From Roseovarius atlanticus (GTDB lineage: Bacteria; Pseudomonadota; Alphaproteobacteria; Rhodobacterales; Rhodobacteraceae): a stretch of 64,000 nt of DNA. The DNA is taken from NCBI RefSeq assembly GCF_001441615.1, contig NZ_LAXJ01000003.1, positions 372,001 to 436,000 on the forward strand, given 5' to 3'. Below the pieces are notes generated by a model, which saw only the letters and a list, made by a program, of their open reading frames with translations, made no database searches and was not told the DNA's origin. A program made the position numbers and the translations under genes. The stretch's first letter is position 1; each line of letters opens with the position of its first letter. Positions 43,436-51,953 of this stretch are shown here, in pieces.

Positions 43436-44371
43436 ATGTGTGGAATTGCTGGACTAATTTACAAGGGCAAGAGCAGCGACGTGGGGTCGGAGATGACCTC
43501 GATGCTGCTGGCGCTCAAGCACCGGGGGCCGGACAGCACCGGCTACGCGGTATACGGTGAACCGACCGAGGGCGATTACATCATGCGCCTGAAGGTGGCC
43601 GAGGCCGAGGACATGGAAAAGGGCCGCGGCGTTCACAAGGTGATCGAGGACCGCATCGCCTATGTCGAACAGGTGATGGAAGAGCATGGCGCCAAGATCA
43701 AGTCCAAGGACGCGCCGCTGGAATACGCCCTGCGCTATGTGTTCAGCGGCGCCGACAACCTGGGCGAAATGGCGGAGCATATCGAGGAACAGGACGGGAT
43801 CGAGATCCTATCGATGGGCAACGGTCTGGAGCTGATCAAGGACCTGGGCGATGCGTCGGTGGTGTCGAAAGCCTATGGGCTGAACGATTTCAAGGGCACG
43901 CATGCCATCGGGCACACGCGGATGGCCACGGAATCGGATGTCGACATCAAGTCGGCGCACCCCTACTGGGCGTTTCCCTATAACGACGTGAGCGTGGTGC
44001 ATAACGGCCAGATCACGAACTACTGGATCATGCGCCGCGAGATGGAGCGCAAGGGCCACCGGTTCATGTCGAACTGCGACTCCGAACTGCTGGCGGTTTA
44101 CACCGCGCATAACCTCGCCAATGGTATCACGCTGGAAGAAAGCCTGCGCAAGTCGATCGACGAGATCGACGGGGTGTTCACCTATCTGGTGGCCACCAAG
44201 GACCAGCTGGGCATGGCAAAGGACACGATGGCGGCGAAACCGCTGGTTCTTTACGAATCCGATGACCTGATCGCGATGGCGAGCGAAGAGGTGGCGATCC
44301 GCGCGATCCTGCCGCAGGAAATCGACACGACAGATCCCTACGATGAGGAGGTCCGGGTATGGCAAGCGTGA
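43436..44371 (+). CDS. glxB: Class II glutamine amidotransferase subunit (GlxB / MgsA type)
   Basis: 311 residues starting MCGIAGLIYKG; Cys2 is the Ntn nucleophile. Further class II residues: HRGPDSTGYAVY, GHTRMATESDVD, NDVSVVHNGQITNYW and SNCDSELLA. It is the glutaminase domain of a dissected glutamate synthase. Overlaps the next gene by 13 bases. Together with the two genes that follow it corresponds to the three domains of GltB in separate polypeptides, as in mgsABC (N-methylglutamate synthase) and rhizobial glxBCD. Confidence 0.87.
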   Translation: MCGIAGLIYKGKSSDVGSEMTSMLLALKHRGPDSTGYAVYGEPTEGDYIMRLKVAEAEDMEKGRGVHKVIEDRIAYVEQVMEEHGAKIKSKDAPLEYALRYVFSGADNLGEMAEHIEEQDGIEILSMGNGLELIKDLGDASVVSKAYGLNDFKGTHAIGHTRMATESDVDIKSAHPYWAFPYNDVSVVHNGQITNYWIMRREMERKGHRFMSNCDSELLAVYTAHNLANGITLEESLRKSIDEIDGVFTYLVATKDQLGMAKDTMAAKPLVLYESDDLIAMASEEVAIRAILPQEIDTTDPYDEEVRVWQA

Positions 44372-45228
44372 GCGACGCAGACCTGAAGAAGATGACCCAG
44401 GAAGAGCGGGTGACCGCGCTGGGCATGCGCACCGAGGCGCTGACGGGCAAGTCCCTTTACGTGGAGTTCGACCCGGATGCCGAAGAGCGGTTCACCTATC
44501 CGTGGGCGCCCGACGTGGACTTCAACAAGCGGACCGAGATCGACTGTGACGGCAAGACCGTGACGGAAGTGAACTCGAACATCCGCGAGTTGATGCGCGA
44601 GGGTTATGGCACGATCGTGCTGCAGAACCCGCGCGGGATGCACAGCGTGGGCGTGGGGATCCTGAGCAAGCTGAACCTGATCATCGAAGGCTCGACCGGG
44701 TATTTCACCACCGGGCTGATCGACGGGCCGAACGTGCGCATCAACGGGCGCGTGGGCTGGTCCTGCGGCGAGAACATGATGTCCGGCACGATCATGATCG
44801 AGAAGAACGCCGGCTCGACCTTCGGCGCGGCCATCCGGGGCGGTGACCTTGTGTGCCGCGGCTCGGTGGGGTCGCGCACGGGGATCGACCAGAAGGGCGG
44901 CACGATCATCGTGGGTGGCGATACCGGCGCGCTGTCGGGGTTCATGATGCAGCGGGGGCGGATGGTGGTCTGCGGCAATGCGGGCAAGAACCTGGGCGAC
45001 TCGATGTATGACGGCACGATTTACGTGGGCGGCGAAATCAAGAGCCTGGGCGTGGATGCTGTCGAGGCCGAGCTGACCGAGTTGGACAAGAAGTGGCTGA
45101 CAAGGAAGCTGACGCAATACGGCCTGATGCCCGACAAGGGGGTGGATCACTTCACCAAGGTCGTCGCCGGCAAGATGCTGTGGAACTACGACAACCTCGA
45201 GCCGTCCGAGAAGAAGCTCATCCTGTAA
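44359..45228 (+). CDS. glxC: Glutamate synthase GXGXG-domain subunit (GlxC / MgsB type)
   Basis: 289 residues; right-handed beta-helix of GltB C-terminus with repeating glycines (MISGT-like MMSGTIMIEKNAGSTFG, RGGDLVCRGSVGSRTG, KGGTIIVGGDTGALSG). Structural domain coupling the two active sites of glutamate synthase. Separate gene here, overlapping glxB by 13 bases. Confidence 0.87.
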   Translation: MASVSDADLKKMTQEERVTALGMRTEALTGKSLYVEFDPDAEERFTYPWAPDVDFNKRTEIDCDGKTVTEVNSNIRELMREGYGTIVLQNPRGMHSVGVGILSKLNLIIEGSTGYFTTGLIDGPNVRINGRVGWSCGENMMSGTIMIEKNAGSTFGAAIRGGDLVCRGSVGSRTGIDQKGGTIIVGGDTGALSGFMMQRGRMVVCGNAGKNLGDSMYDGTIYVGGEIKSLGVDAVEAELTELDKKWLTRKLTQYGLMPDKGVDHFTKVVAGKMLWNYDNLEPSEKKLIL

Positions 45229-45231
45229 CGC

Positions 45232-45253
45232 GTGGGTTGTCACCCACCCTACG
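45232..45253. repeat. REP-like type A palindrome inside the glx operon
   Basis: GTGGGTTGTCACCCAC then CTACG, starting 3 bases after the glxC stop. Confidence 0.75.
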
Positions 45254-45296
45254 GGGTGGACACGACCTACGGTGTTGAACCGAAAGGAACAAAATC

Positions 45297-46661
45297 ATGG
45301 CTGATGGTGATCTGCCGCAGAAAAAACAGCTGGCGCGCGATGTGAACCGCATCGGTGACAGCTTCATCTTCCCGCCGCGTGTGATGGATGACATCCACAT
45401 CAAGTCCGAGCTTGGCCGCTACCGGATGCGGGGGTTTTCGCTGTTCAAGAAGATCCCGCACTGGGATGACCTGACCTTCCTGCCCGGCACGCTGACGCGG
45501 TTCGTGATCGAAGGCTATCGCGAGAAATGCGAGACCAAGACCGTGATCGGCCCGCGCGCCAAGGTGCCGCTGGAACTGGACATTCCGGTTTATATCACCG
45601 GCATGTCGTTCGGCGCGCTGTCCTACGAGGCGAAAACCGCGCTGGCACGCGGGGCCACGATGGCGGGCACGGCCACCTGCTCGGGCGAGGGGGGCATGAT
45701 CCCCGACGAGCGGCGCTATAGCTCCAAGTGGTTCTATCAGTGCATCCAGTCGCGCTATGGCTTCAACCCCAACCACCTTGTTCTGGCCGATGGCTGTGAA
45801 TTCTTCATCGGGCAGGGCTGCAAGGTGGGTCTGGGCGGGCACCTGATGGGTCAGAAAGTGACCGACCAGGTGGCCGAGATGCGGTCGCTGCCCGCGGGGA
45901 TCGACCAGCGCTCGCCGGCGCGGCACCCCGACTGGCTGGGACCGGACGACCTGGCGCTGAAGATCCAAGAGATTCGCGAGGCGACCGACTGGCAGATCCC
46001 GATCCAGCTGAAGTTGGGGGCGAGCCGCGTGTTCGACGACGTGCGGATGGCTGTGAAATGCGATCCGGACAGCATCTATATCGACGGGATGGAAGGTGGC
46101 ACGGGCGCGGGCCCGCACCTTGCGACCGAGGATACCGGTGTGCCGGGGATGGCGGCGATCCGTCAGGCGCGGAAAGCCATCGACAGCCTGGGCAAGCGCG
46201 GCGAGATCAGCCTGGTTTATGCGGGCGGGATCCGGAACGGTGCGGATGTGGCCAAGGCCATTGCCCTCGGTGCAGATGCCATCGCGATCGGCCACTCGGC
46301 CATGATGGCGCTGAACTGCAACAAGGATATCCCCGAGGCCAACTATCCCGAGGAAATCGGGGCCGAGCCGGGCTATTGCTACCACTGTCACACGGGGCGC
46401 TGCCCGGTGGGCGTGGCGACTCAGGACCCCAAGCTGCGCGAGCGGCTGGACCCGGACGAGGCGGCGGAGCGCGTGTACAACTTCCTTCACACGCTGACCA
46501 TCGAGGCGCAGTTGTTCGCACGGGCGTGCGGCAAGACCTACCTGCACTCGTTGGAGCCCGAGGACCTGGCCGCGCTGACGATGGAGGCCTCTGCCATGGC
46601 GGGGGTTCCGCTGGCGGGCACCAGCCATACGGTTGGCGTCGAGGATTATCACCATTTTTGA
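45297..46661 (+). CDS. glxD: FMN-binding glutamate synthase subunit (GlxD / MgsC type)
   Basis: 454 residues. FMN barrel of glutamate synthase: GMSFGALSYEAKTALARGA, TATCSGEGGMIPDERR, DGMEGGTGAGPHLATED, and the 3Fe-4S cysteines in CYHCHTGRCPVGVATQD. It reduces the imine formed from 2-oxoglutarate and ammonia (or methylamine if NMG synthase). The electron donor subunit is not encoded here. Confidence 0.88.
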   Translation: MADGDLPQKKQLARDVNRIGDSFIFPPRVMDDIHIKSELGRYRMRGFSLFKKIPHWDDLTFLPGTLTRFVIEGYREKCETKTVIGPRAKVPLELDIPVYITGMSFGALSYEAKTALARGATMAGTATCSGEGGMIPDERRYSSKWFYQCIQSRYGFNPNHLVLADGCEFFIGQGCKVGLGGHLMGQKVTDQVAEMRSLPAGIDQRSPARHPDWLGPDDLALKIQEIREATDWQIPIQLKLGASRVFDDVRMAVKCDPDSIYIDGMEGGTGAGPHLATEDTGVPGMAAIRQARKAIDSLGKRGEISLVYAGGIRNGADVAKAIALGADAIAIGHSAMMALNCNKDIPEANYPEEIGAEPGYCYHCHTGRCPVGVATQDPKLRERLDPDEAAERVYNFLHTLTIEAQLFARACGKTYLHSLEPEDLAALTMEASAMAGVPLAGTSHTVGVEDYHHF

Positions 46662-46663
46662 AC

Positions 46664-46723
46664 GGTGGGTTTAAAACCCACCCTACGGCGGATGCGTAGG
46701 GTGGGGTTCCACCCCACCTAACG
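46664..46723. repeat. Two divergent type A palindromes inside the glx operon
   Basis: GGTGGGT..ACCCACC at 46664-46687 in one orientation and GTGGGG..CCCCAC at 46695-46723 in the opposite one, with CTACG/CGTAG flanks facing each other. They lie between glxD and the next gene, ending 11 bases before its ATG. Confidence 0.8.
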
Positions 46724-46734
46724 GAGGAAATACA

Positions 46735-47148
46735 ATGGCTGGATCACAGTATCGCGGATCGGAGATCACCGATGTCGACCAGTTCCTGAAAGACAAGGAC
46801 GGGCTTGGCTCGGAGCGGGAAAAGGAAATCGGGCAGCATATCGGCTATCGCTATGACGTGAACCTTGTGCCCGACTATGACCGGATCACGCCGTTCCTGG
46901 AAAAGTACATGGAGACCATGGGCTGGGACGACCTTAACTGGCTGGAAGACGTGCACATGGGTTACGAGGAAGGTGCGCCGGCGGTGTTCGACCGCAACAA
47001 CAACGGGTGGGTGCGGGTGCCTGACACGATCGAGCTGCCCGACAACCAGCAGGACCGGGACATGATCGCGCGTGAATTGCTGATCAAGTTCCAGATGTCG
47101 GACCGGCACCCTTTGGTGAACCTGCGCAAGGCCTATATGAAGTTCTGA
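46735..47148 (+). CDS. Unrecognised protein of the glx operon, 137 aa
   Basis: No family recognised. Soluble, acidic, with conserved-looking blocks (GSEREKEIGQHIGYRYDVNL, DDLNWLEDVHMGYEEGAP, DRHPLVNLRKAYMKF); WD/NWL aromatics suggest a folded small domain. ATG 46735 has GGAGG 9 bases upstream. Its place in the same run as glxBCD and a Nit-type amidase argues for a role with them. Confidence 0.65.
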   Translation: MAGSQYRGSEITDVDQFLKDKDGLGSEREKEIGQHIGYRYDVNLVPDYDRITPFLEKYMETMGWDDLNWLEDVHMGYEEGAPAVFDRNNNGWVRVPDTIELPDNQQDRDMIARELLIKFQMSDRHPLVNLRKAYMKF

Positions 47149-47170
47149 GAGGACTTTGAAAGGACCAGAC

Positions 47171-48022
47171 ATGACGCGCCCGATCAACATCGCCTGCCTG
47201 CAGACACGGCCCATGCCCGATTTCGCATCGGCCTGGGAAGAGGCGCGGCCCCTGGCCGAAAAAGCGGTGGCGGACGGGGCGCAGGTTCTTTTCCTGCCCG
47301 AATATTGCGGCGGGTTGAAAACGGAGGGTGCTGCCGTGGCGGCGCCCTCGGCCCCGGAGGGCGATCACCCGTTTTTGCGCGAGGCGCAGGCGTTCGCTCG
47401 TGAGGCGGGGGTGTGGATGAATCTCGGCTCCATCGCCGTTGACGGTCCGGACGGGCGGATCATCAACCGTGGGATCATGCTGGACGATACAGGCAGGGTC
47501 ACGGGACGGTATGACAAGATCCACATGTTCGACATCCAGTTGAGCGAGACGGAAGTGTACCGCGAGAGCGAGCGGGTGGCGCCGGGCAGCCGGGCCGTCA
47601 TTCACGACACGCCGTTCGGGCGGATAGGGCATACGATTTGCTATGACTTGCGGTTTCCGATGCTGTGGCGTGGGCTGGCACAGGCCGGGGCGGAGATGCT
47701 GATTTGCCCTGCGGCGTTCACCAAGAAGACGGGTGAGGCGCATTGGCACGTGCTGAACCGGGCGCGGGCGATCGAGACTACGCGGTTCGTGGTCAGCCCC
47801 TGTGCGATTGGTCCCGTGCCGGGCGGGGGCGAATGCTTCGGTCATTCGCTGATCGTCGGGCCCTGGGGCGAGGTGCTTGCCGAGGGCGGCACGGAGCCCG
47901 GCGTGATGCAGTCGGAGATCGACCTGGATGACGTGGACAAGGCCGCCGGTCGGGTGCCGAGCCTGACCAGCGACCGGCATTTTGACATGGAAACGCCAGA
48001 CCCCGAGAGGAACGTGGCATGA
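47171..48022 (+). CDS. Carbon-nitrogen hydrolase, Nit1/Nit2-like omega-amidase family
   Basis: 283 residues. Catalytic triad in order: Glu in FLPEYCGGL, Lys in RYDKIHMFDIQL, Cys in HTICYDLRFPMLW. The KIHMFDI and CYDLRFP patterns fit the omega-amidase / deaminated-glutathione-amidase group better than nitrilases. In context it may release ammonia or methylamine from a glutaramate-like amide. ATG 47171 preferred; an earlier ATG exists 15 bases before. Confidence 0.86.
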   Translation: MTRPINIACLQTRPMPDFASAWEEARPLAEKAVADGAQVLFLPEYCGGLKTEGAAVAAPSAPEGDHPFLREAQAFAREAGVWMNLGSIAVDGPDGRIINRGIMLDDTGRVTGRYDKIHMFDIQLSETEVYRESERVAPGSRAVIHDTPFGRIGHTICYDLRFPMLWRGLAQAGAEMLICPAAFTKKTGEAHWHVLNRARAIETTRFVVSPCAIGPVPGGGECFGHSLIVGPWGEVLAEGGTEPGVMQSEIDLDDVDKAAGRVPSLTSDRHFDMETPDPERNVA

Positions 48023-48618
48023 CATCTTTGGCGGCTCAGTTGGGCCAGAGCTATTCCGACAACCCGCTGCGGCTGGGGTTCCTGAAATGGCAGTGCCACG
48101 TGCGGCAGTTGATGATGCGCAACAATGACGGGCGGCCGGATGACGCGATCATGCCGGAGGTCACGCCGGAAGGGCATGAACAGCCGATGGGTGTTGTGAT
48201 CACGCTTTTGAACAAGGCGCCAGGGTATTCGGTGACGCCCGAGTTGCAGCATATGGCGGCCAAGACCAACGACCCGGCGCAGCGGCGGCAGACCGCCCTG
48301 CAGTTCCTGTCGGCGACCTACTACCAGAAGGCCAAGGAGTTTTCCGACATCCTGACCGCGACCTTCCCGCCGGGCAGTCCGGGGGCCAAGGCGCTGCACG
48401 ACGCGGGCCATGCGACGCTGCGCTTCGCGGCTTACGGGCAGGAATTCGAGCTTTACTGCAAGGTCTGGCGGCTGGCGCCGCACAACCTGCTGCACCAGGC
48501 CACGATGGCGCATAACGTGTTGTTCAACCCGGCCCTGCCGCCGGCGACTGAGGTTCTGGGGTTCGAGCCCGACTGGGAGGCGAGCCGGGCCGATCCGCCG
48601 GTGGGCGGACGGCGGTAA
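48019..48618 (+). CDS. Unrecognised protein of the glx operon, 199 aa
   Basis: ATG overlaps the amidase stop (ATGA). No membrane helices. The C-terminal half is His-rich (LHDAGHATLRFA, LAPHNLLHQATMAH), so it could bind metal, but no family is recognised. Conserved coupling to the Nit-type gene suggests a partner function. Confidence 0.65.
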   Translation: MTSLAAQLGQSYSDNPLRLGFLKWQCHVRQLMMRNNDGRPDDAIMPEVTPEGHEQPMGVVITLLNKAPGYSVTPELQHMAAKTNDPAQRRQTALQFLSATYYQKAKEFSDILTATFPPGSPGAKALHDAGHATLRFAAYGQEFELYCKVWRLAPHNLLHQATMAHNVLFNPALPPATEVLGFEPDWEASRADPPVGGRR

Positions 48619-48817
48619 TCTTTCAACCAGATTGAGCGCGTTTCACGCGCGCAGGTTTGTCTCGGACATGCGTCCTCGGGGCGTGAGGGCGGCGTGACGC
48701 GCTGTGCAGGGCCGGGTGCGCGCGTCGGGCGGGCGCCTGCGGCGCGAGTATTTTTGGCAAGAAAAAGCGGGGGTTGAGCGTGGTCCGGCGGGGGCGGGAA
48801 ATTTGAATCGACTCGGC

Positions 48818-48843
48818 AATACAAAATGTATACATTATGTATT
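48818..48843. promoter_or_regulatory. 26-bp operator of the second GntR operon
   Basis: Palindrome with 12 of 13 arm pairs, core AATGTATACATT and outer AATACA/TGTATT arms, ending 17 bases upstream of the TTG start of the GntR gene. TGTATACA-type cores are typical of GntR operators. Confidence 0.82.
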
Positions 48844-48860
48844 CAGCAAGGAGAGTCGCT

Positions 48861-49565
48861 TTGACCGCCGACAAGAAAACCCAGTGCCTGGAAGACCTGC
48901 GGATGCGGATCCTGACGCAGGAGATTGCGCCCGGCAGCGACCTGGACGAGGCGACGCTGTGCGACCGGTACGGCATGTCGCGCACGCCGATGCGGGAGAT
49001 CCTGCAACGGCTGGGCGGCGAGGGGTATGTGGACCTGACCCAGAACCGCGGCGCCAAGGTGGCGTCGATGGATCTGCCAGTGCTGCGGACGTTCTTTCAG
49101 ACCGCGCCGATGATCTATGCCAATGTCGCGCGGCTGGCCGCCGAGAACCGCAAGGCGGGCGAGGTCGCGCCTTTGAAGGCCATCCAGGAGCGGTTTCGTG
49201 CGGCGACGCAGGCGGGCGATGCGGCGGAGGCCGCGTTGCAGAACCACCGGTTTCACCTGGCGATGGGGGAGATGGCGCACAACCCTTACCTGCTGCCCAG
49301 CCTCAAGCGGATGCTGATCGACCATACGCGGCTGAGCCAGACATTCTATCGCCCGGCCTCGGAGGACGAGGCGGCGCGGGTGGTGACGGCCTGCGCGCAT
49401 CATGACGCGATGATCGAGGCCATCGAGCGGCAGGAGCCGGGGGTGATCGTCGACCTGACCATCGCGCACTGGAACCTGTCGCGGGATCGGCTGGAGCGGT
49501 TCGTGAGCCCCGATCCGCTGCCGATCGACGTTTTGCCGATGAAGGACCGTGAAGATGCAGTTTGA
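48861..49565 (+). CDS. GntR/FCD regulator heading the MttB-P450 operon
   Basis: 234 residues: winged helix (DLDEATLCDRYGMSRTPMRE with wing GGEGYVDLTQNRGAKVA) and FCD ligand domain (HRFHLAMGEMAHNPYLLP, AHHDAMIEAIERQEP). The start is taken as TTG 48861: AAGGAGAG lies 5 bases upstream of it, while the in-frame ATG 48837 is inside the palindromic operator and has no ribosome-binding site. Its end overlaps the DapA-like gene by 11 bases, so the regulator is cotranscribed with, and probably represses, the whole operon. Confidence 0.87.
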   Translation: MTADKKTQCLEDLRMRILTQEIAPGSDLDEATLCDRYGMSRTPMREILQRLGGEGYVDLTQNRGAKVASMDLPVLRTFFQTAPMIYANVARLAAENRKAGEVAPLKAIQERFRAATQAGDAAEAALQNHRFHLAMGEMAHNPYLLPSLKRMLIDHTRLSQTFYRPASEDEAARVVTACAHHDAMIEAIERQEPGVIVDLTIAHWNLSRDRLERFVSPDPLPIDVLPMKDREDAV

Positions 49566-50463
49566 GGGGATCTGGACGCCCATCGTGACGCCCTATCGTG
49601 AAGATTTCACGGTAGACGAGGGCGCGCTGGGCGACGTGGTGGAGCAGTTGATCGCGGGCGGAGTGGCCGGGATCATCAGTGCCGGGACCACGGGTGAGTA
49701 TTACGCGCAGACGTTCGAGGAGCGCGAATGGTTGGCCCGGAAAACGCACGAGCTGATCAAGGGGCGCGTGCCGCTCGTGGTGGGCACGGGCGCGCTGCGC
49801 ACCGAGGACAGTATCGAATTTGCGAAGATGGCCAGGGATGTGGGCGCCGATGCGATTTTGGTCGCGACGCCGCCCTATTCGGTGCCGACGGGGCGCGAGA
49901 TCGCGCTGCACGCTTTGGCGATCGACCGGGCCGTGGATATGCCGGTGATGCTGTACAACTACCCGGGCCGGATGGGCGTGAATATGGACGAGGAGACCCT
50001 GGACCGGCTGGGCCGCTCGCCCAATTTCTGCGGCATCAAGGAAAGCAGCGGCGACATCAACCGCCTGCACCTGATCGCGCGGGACTATCCGCATCTTGGC
50101 CTTCTGTGCGGGATGGATGACCAGGCGCTGGAGTTCTTCGCCTGGGGCGCGAAGGGCTGGGTCTGTGCCGGGTCGAACTTTGCGCCCGAGGCGCATGTGG
50201 CGCTGTACCGGGCCTGCGTGGTGGAGGGGGACTTTACCAAGGGCCGGGCGATCATGTCGGCGATGATGCCGCTGATGCGGGTGCTGGAGCAGGGCGGCAA
50301 GTTCATCCAGTGCATCAAGCATGGCGTGACGATGCGGGGCATTCCGGCGGGGCCGCCGAGGAAGCCTCTGTTGCCGCTGAACAAGGATGACAAACGTAGC
50401 CTCGAAGAGGTGATCCGCACGATGAATACCGCGATTGCCGCGATCGAAGGGGGCAAGAAATGA
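49555..50463 (+). CDS. DapA-family aldolase/dehydratase
   Basis: 302 residues of the DHDPS/N-acetylneuraminate lyase TIM-barrel superfamily. Class I signatures: SAGTTGEYYAQT, the Tyr in MLYNYPGRMG and the Schiff-base Lys in CGIKESSGDINR. Members deaminate, dehydrate or cleave alpha-keto acids, including hydroxyproline-derived rings (HypD). ATG 49555 (GAAGGA upstream) rather than GTG 49549. True DapA of lysine synthesis is less likely in this operon. Confidence 0.87.
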   Translation: MQFEGIWTPIVTPYREDFTVDEGALGDVVEQLIAGGVAGIISAGTTGEYYAQTFEEREWLARKTHELIKGRVPLVVGTGALRTEDSIEFAKMARDVGADAILVATPPYSVPTGREIALHALAIDRAVDMPVMLYNYPGRMGVNMDEETLDRLGRSPNFCGIKESSGDINRLHLIARDYPHLGLLCGMDDQALEFFAWGAKGWVCAGSNFAPEAHVALYRACVVEGDFTKGRAIMSAMMPLMRVLEQGGKFIQCIKHGVTMRGIPAGPPRKPLLPLNKDDKRSLEEVIRTMNTAIAAIEGGKK

Positions 50464-51953
50464 GCGAGCTTCTGACACGGGACGAATACGGCGCGATTGC
50501 CGCCGAGCTGGACCTGCCGCGCGCGCCTTTCGTCGATGGCAAGTTCCGCAAGGGATCGGGGCCGGAGATGCAGACGGTGAACCCGGCGACGGGGGATGTG
50601 CTGGCGAAGATATCCACCGCAAATGCGAAGGACGTGGATTTTGCCGTTGAGAAGGCGCGGGAAGCGTTTGAGCGCGGGGAGTGGGCGAAGGCGCATCCGA
50701 GCGCGCGGAAGGACGTGTTGATCCGGCTGTGCAAACTGATCACGCGGCGGCGGCACGAATTCGCGGTGTTGGAGAGCCTCGATAGCGGCAAGCCCATCCG
50801 CGATTGCGAGACGGTGGATATTCCCGAGGTCATTCACACGATCAAGTGGCACGCCGAGTTGATCGACAAGATCTATGACCAGGTCGGGCCGTCGGGCGAC
50901 GATGCGCTGAGCCTGATCGTGCGGGAGCCTTTGGGCGTGGTGGCCTGCGTGCTGCCGTGGAACTTTCCGCTGCTGATGATGGCGTGGAAGATCGGGCCGG
51001 CACTGGCGGCGGGCAATTCGGTGATCGTGAAGCCCGCCGAGCAGACCAGCCTGACCGCGCTGCGGCTGGCGGAGGTGGCGCATATGGCGGGCGTGCCGCG
51101 CGGCGTGTTGCAGGTATTGCCGGGGGATGGGCCGTCTGTCGGCGAGCCCTTGGGCCTGCATTTGGGCGTGGACATGGTGAGCTTTACCGGTTCGACCGAG
51201 ATCGGCAAGCGGTTCCTGCGCTATGCGGCGGACAGCAACATGAAAAAGGTGACTTTGGAGTGCGGGGGCAAGAACCCCGCGGTGGTGCTGGAAGATGCCG
51301 AGAACCTGGATCACGTGGCCGAGCACCTGGTAAATGCGGCGTTCTGGAACATGGGCGAAAACTGTTCGGCGGCCAGCCGGGTGATCGTGCACAAGGCCGT
51401 CAAGGCGCCGCTGATGGAGCGGATCGTGGCGCGGATGCGGGACTGGAAGACCGGCGATCCGCTGGACCCGGCGAACCATCTGGGCGCGCTGGTGGACGGC
51501 GCGCATTGCAAGAAGGTGGCGGGCTACCTGAAAGGCAAGGCGGTGGCCGGGGGCGGCAAGCCCAAAGGGAATTTCATCGCGCCGACGGTCTATGAGGTGA
51601 AAAAGGACGACAAGCGGGCGAAGGAAGAGATTTTCGGTCCCATCCTGAGCGTGATCGAGGTGGCGAGCGAGGCGGAGGCGATCCAGCTGGCCAATGACAC
51701 GGCCTACGGGCTGGCGGCGTCGGTCTTTACCTCGAACGTGCGGCGGGCGATCCGGGCGGCGCGGGAGATCCGGGCGGGGACCGTGACGGTGAACTGCTAT
51801 GGTGAAGGAGACATCTCGACGCCCTTTGGCGGGTATAAGCAGTCGGGCTTTGGCGGGCGTGACAATGGTGTGCACGCGCATGACCAGTTCACCGAGGTGA
51901 AGACGATCTGGGTCGATCTGAGTGATCCGAAGGACGGAGACTTGGTGGGATGA
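50460..51953 (+). CDS. Aldehyde dehydrogenase, PuuC-like
   Basis: 497 residues. Resembles PuuC (gamma-glutamyl-gamma-aminobutyraldehyde dehydrogenase) along its length, including EAIDKVY-like HAELIDKIYDQVGPSG, PWNFPLLMMAWKIG, ECGGKNPAVV (Glu), NMGENCSAASR (catalytic Cys) and the PuuC-type tail TPFGGYKQSGFGGRDNG. It oxidises an amino-aldehyde or dialdehyde product. ATGA overlaps both neighbours. Confidence 0.9.
   Translation: MSELLTRDEYGAIAAELDLPRAPFVDGKFRKGSGPEMQTVNPATGDVLAKISTANAKDVDFAVEKAREAFERGEWAKAHPSARKDVLIRLCKLITRRRHEFAVLESLDSGKPIRDCETVDIPEVIHTIKWHAELIDKIYDQVGPSGDDALSLIVREPLGVVACVLPWNFPLLMMAWKIGPALAAGNSVIVKPAEQTSLTALRLAEVAHMAGVPRGVLQVLPGDGPSVGEPLGLHLGVDMVSFTGSTEIGKRFLRYAADSNMKKVTLECGGKNPAVVLEDAENLDHVAEHLVNAAFWNMGENCSAASRVIVHKAVKAPLMERIVARMRDWKTGDPLDPANHLGALVDGAHCKKVAGYLKGKAVAGGGKPKGNFIAPTVYEVKKDDKRAKEEIFGPILSVIEVASEAEAIQLANDTAYGLAASVFTSNVRRAIRAAREIRAGTVTVNCYGEGDISTPFGGYKQSGFGGRDNGVHAHDQFTEVKTIWVDLSDPKDGDLVG

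Noticed and set aside
49555-50463. Biosynthetic DapA (lysine pathway)
   Set aside because: The gene is fused by overlaps into a catabolic operon behind a GntR regulator; DapA-family proteins have many catabolic roles.
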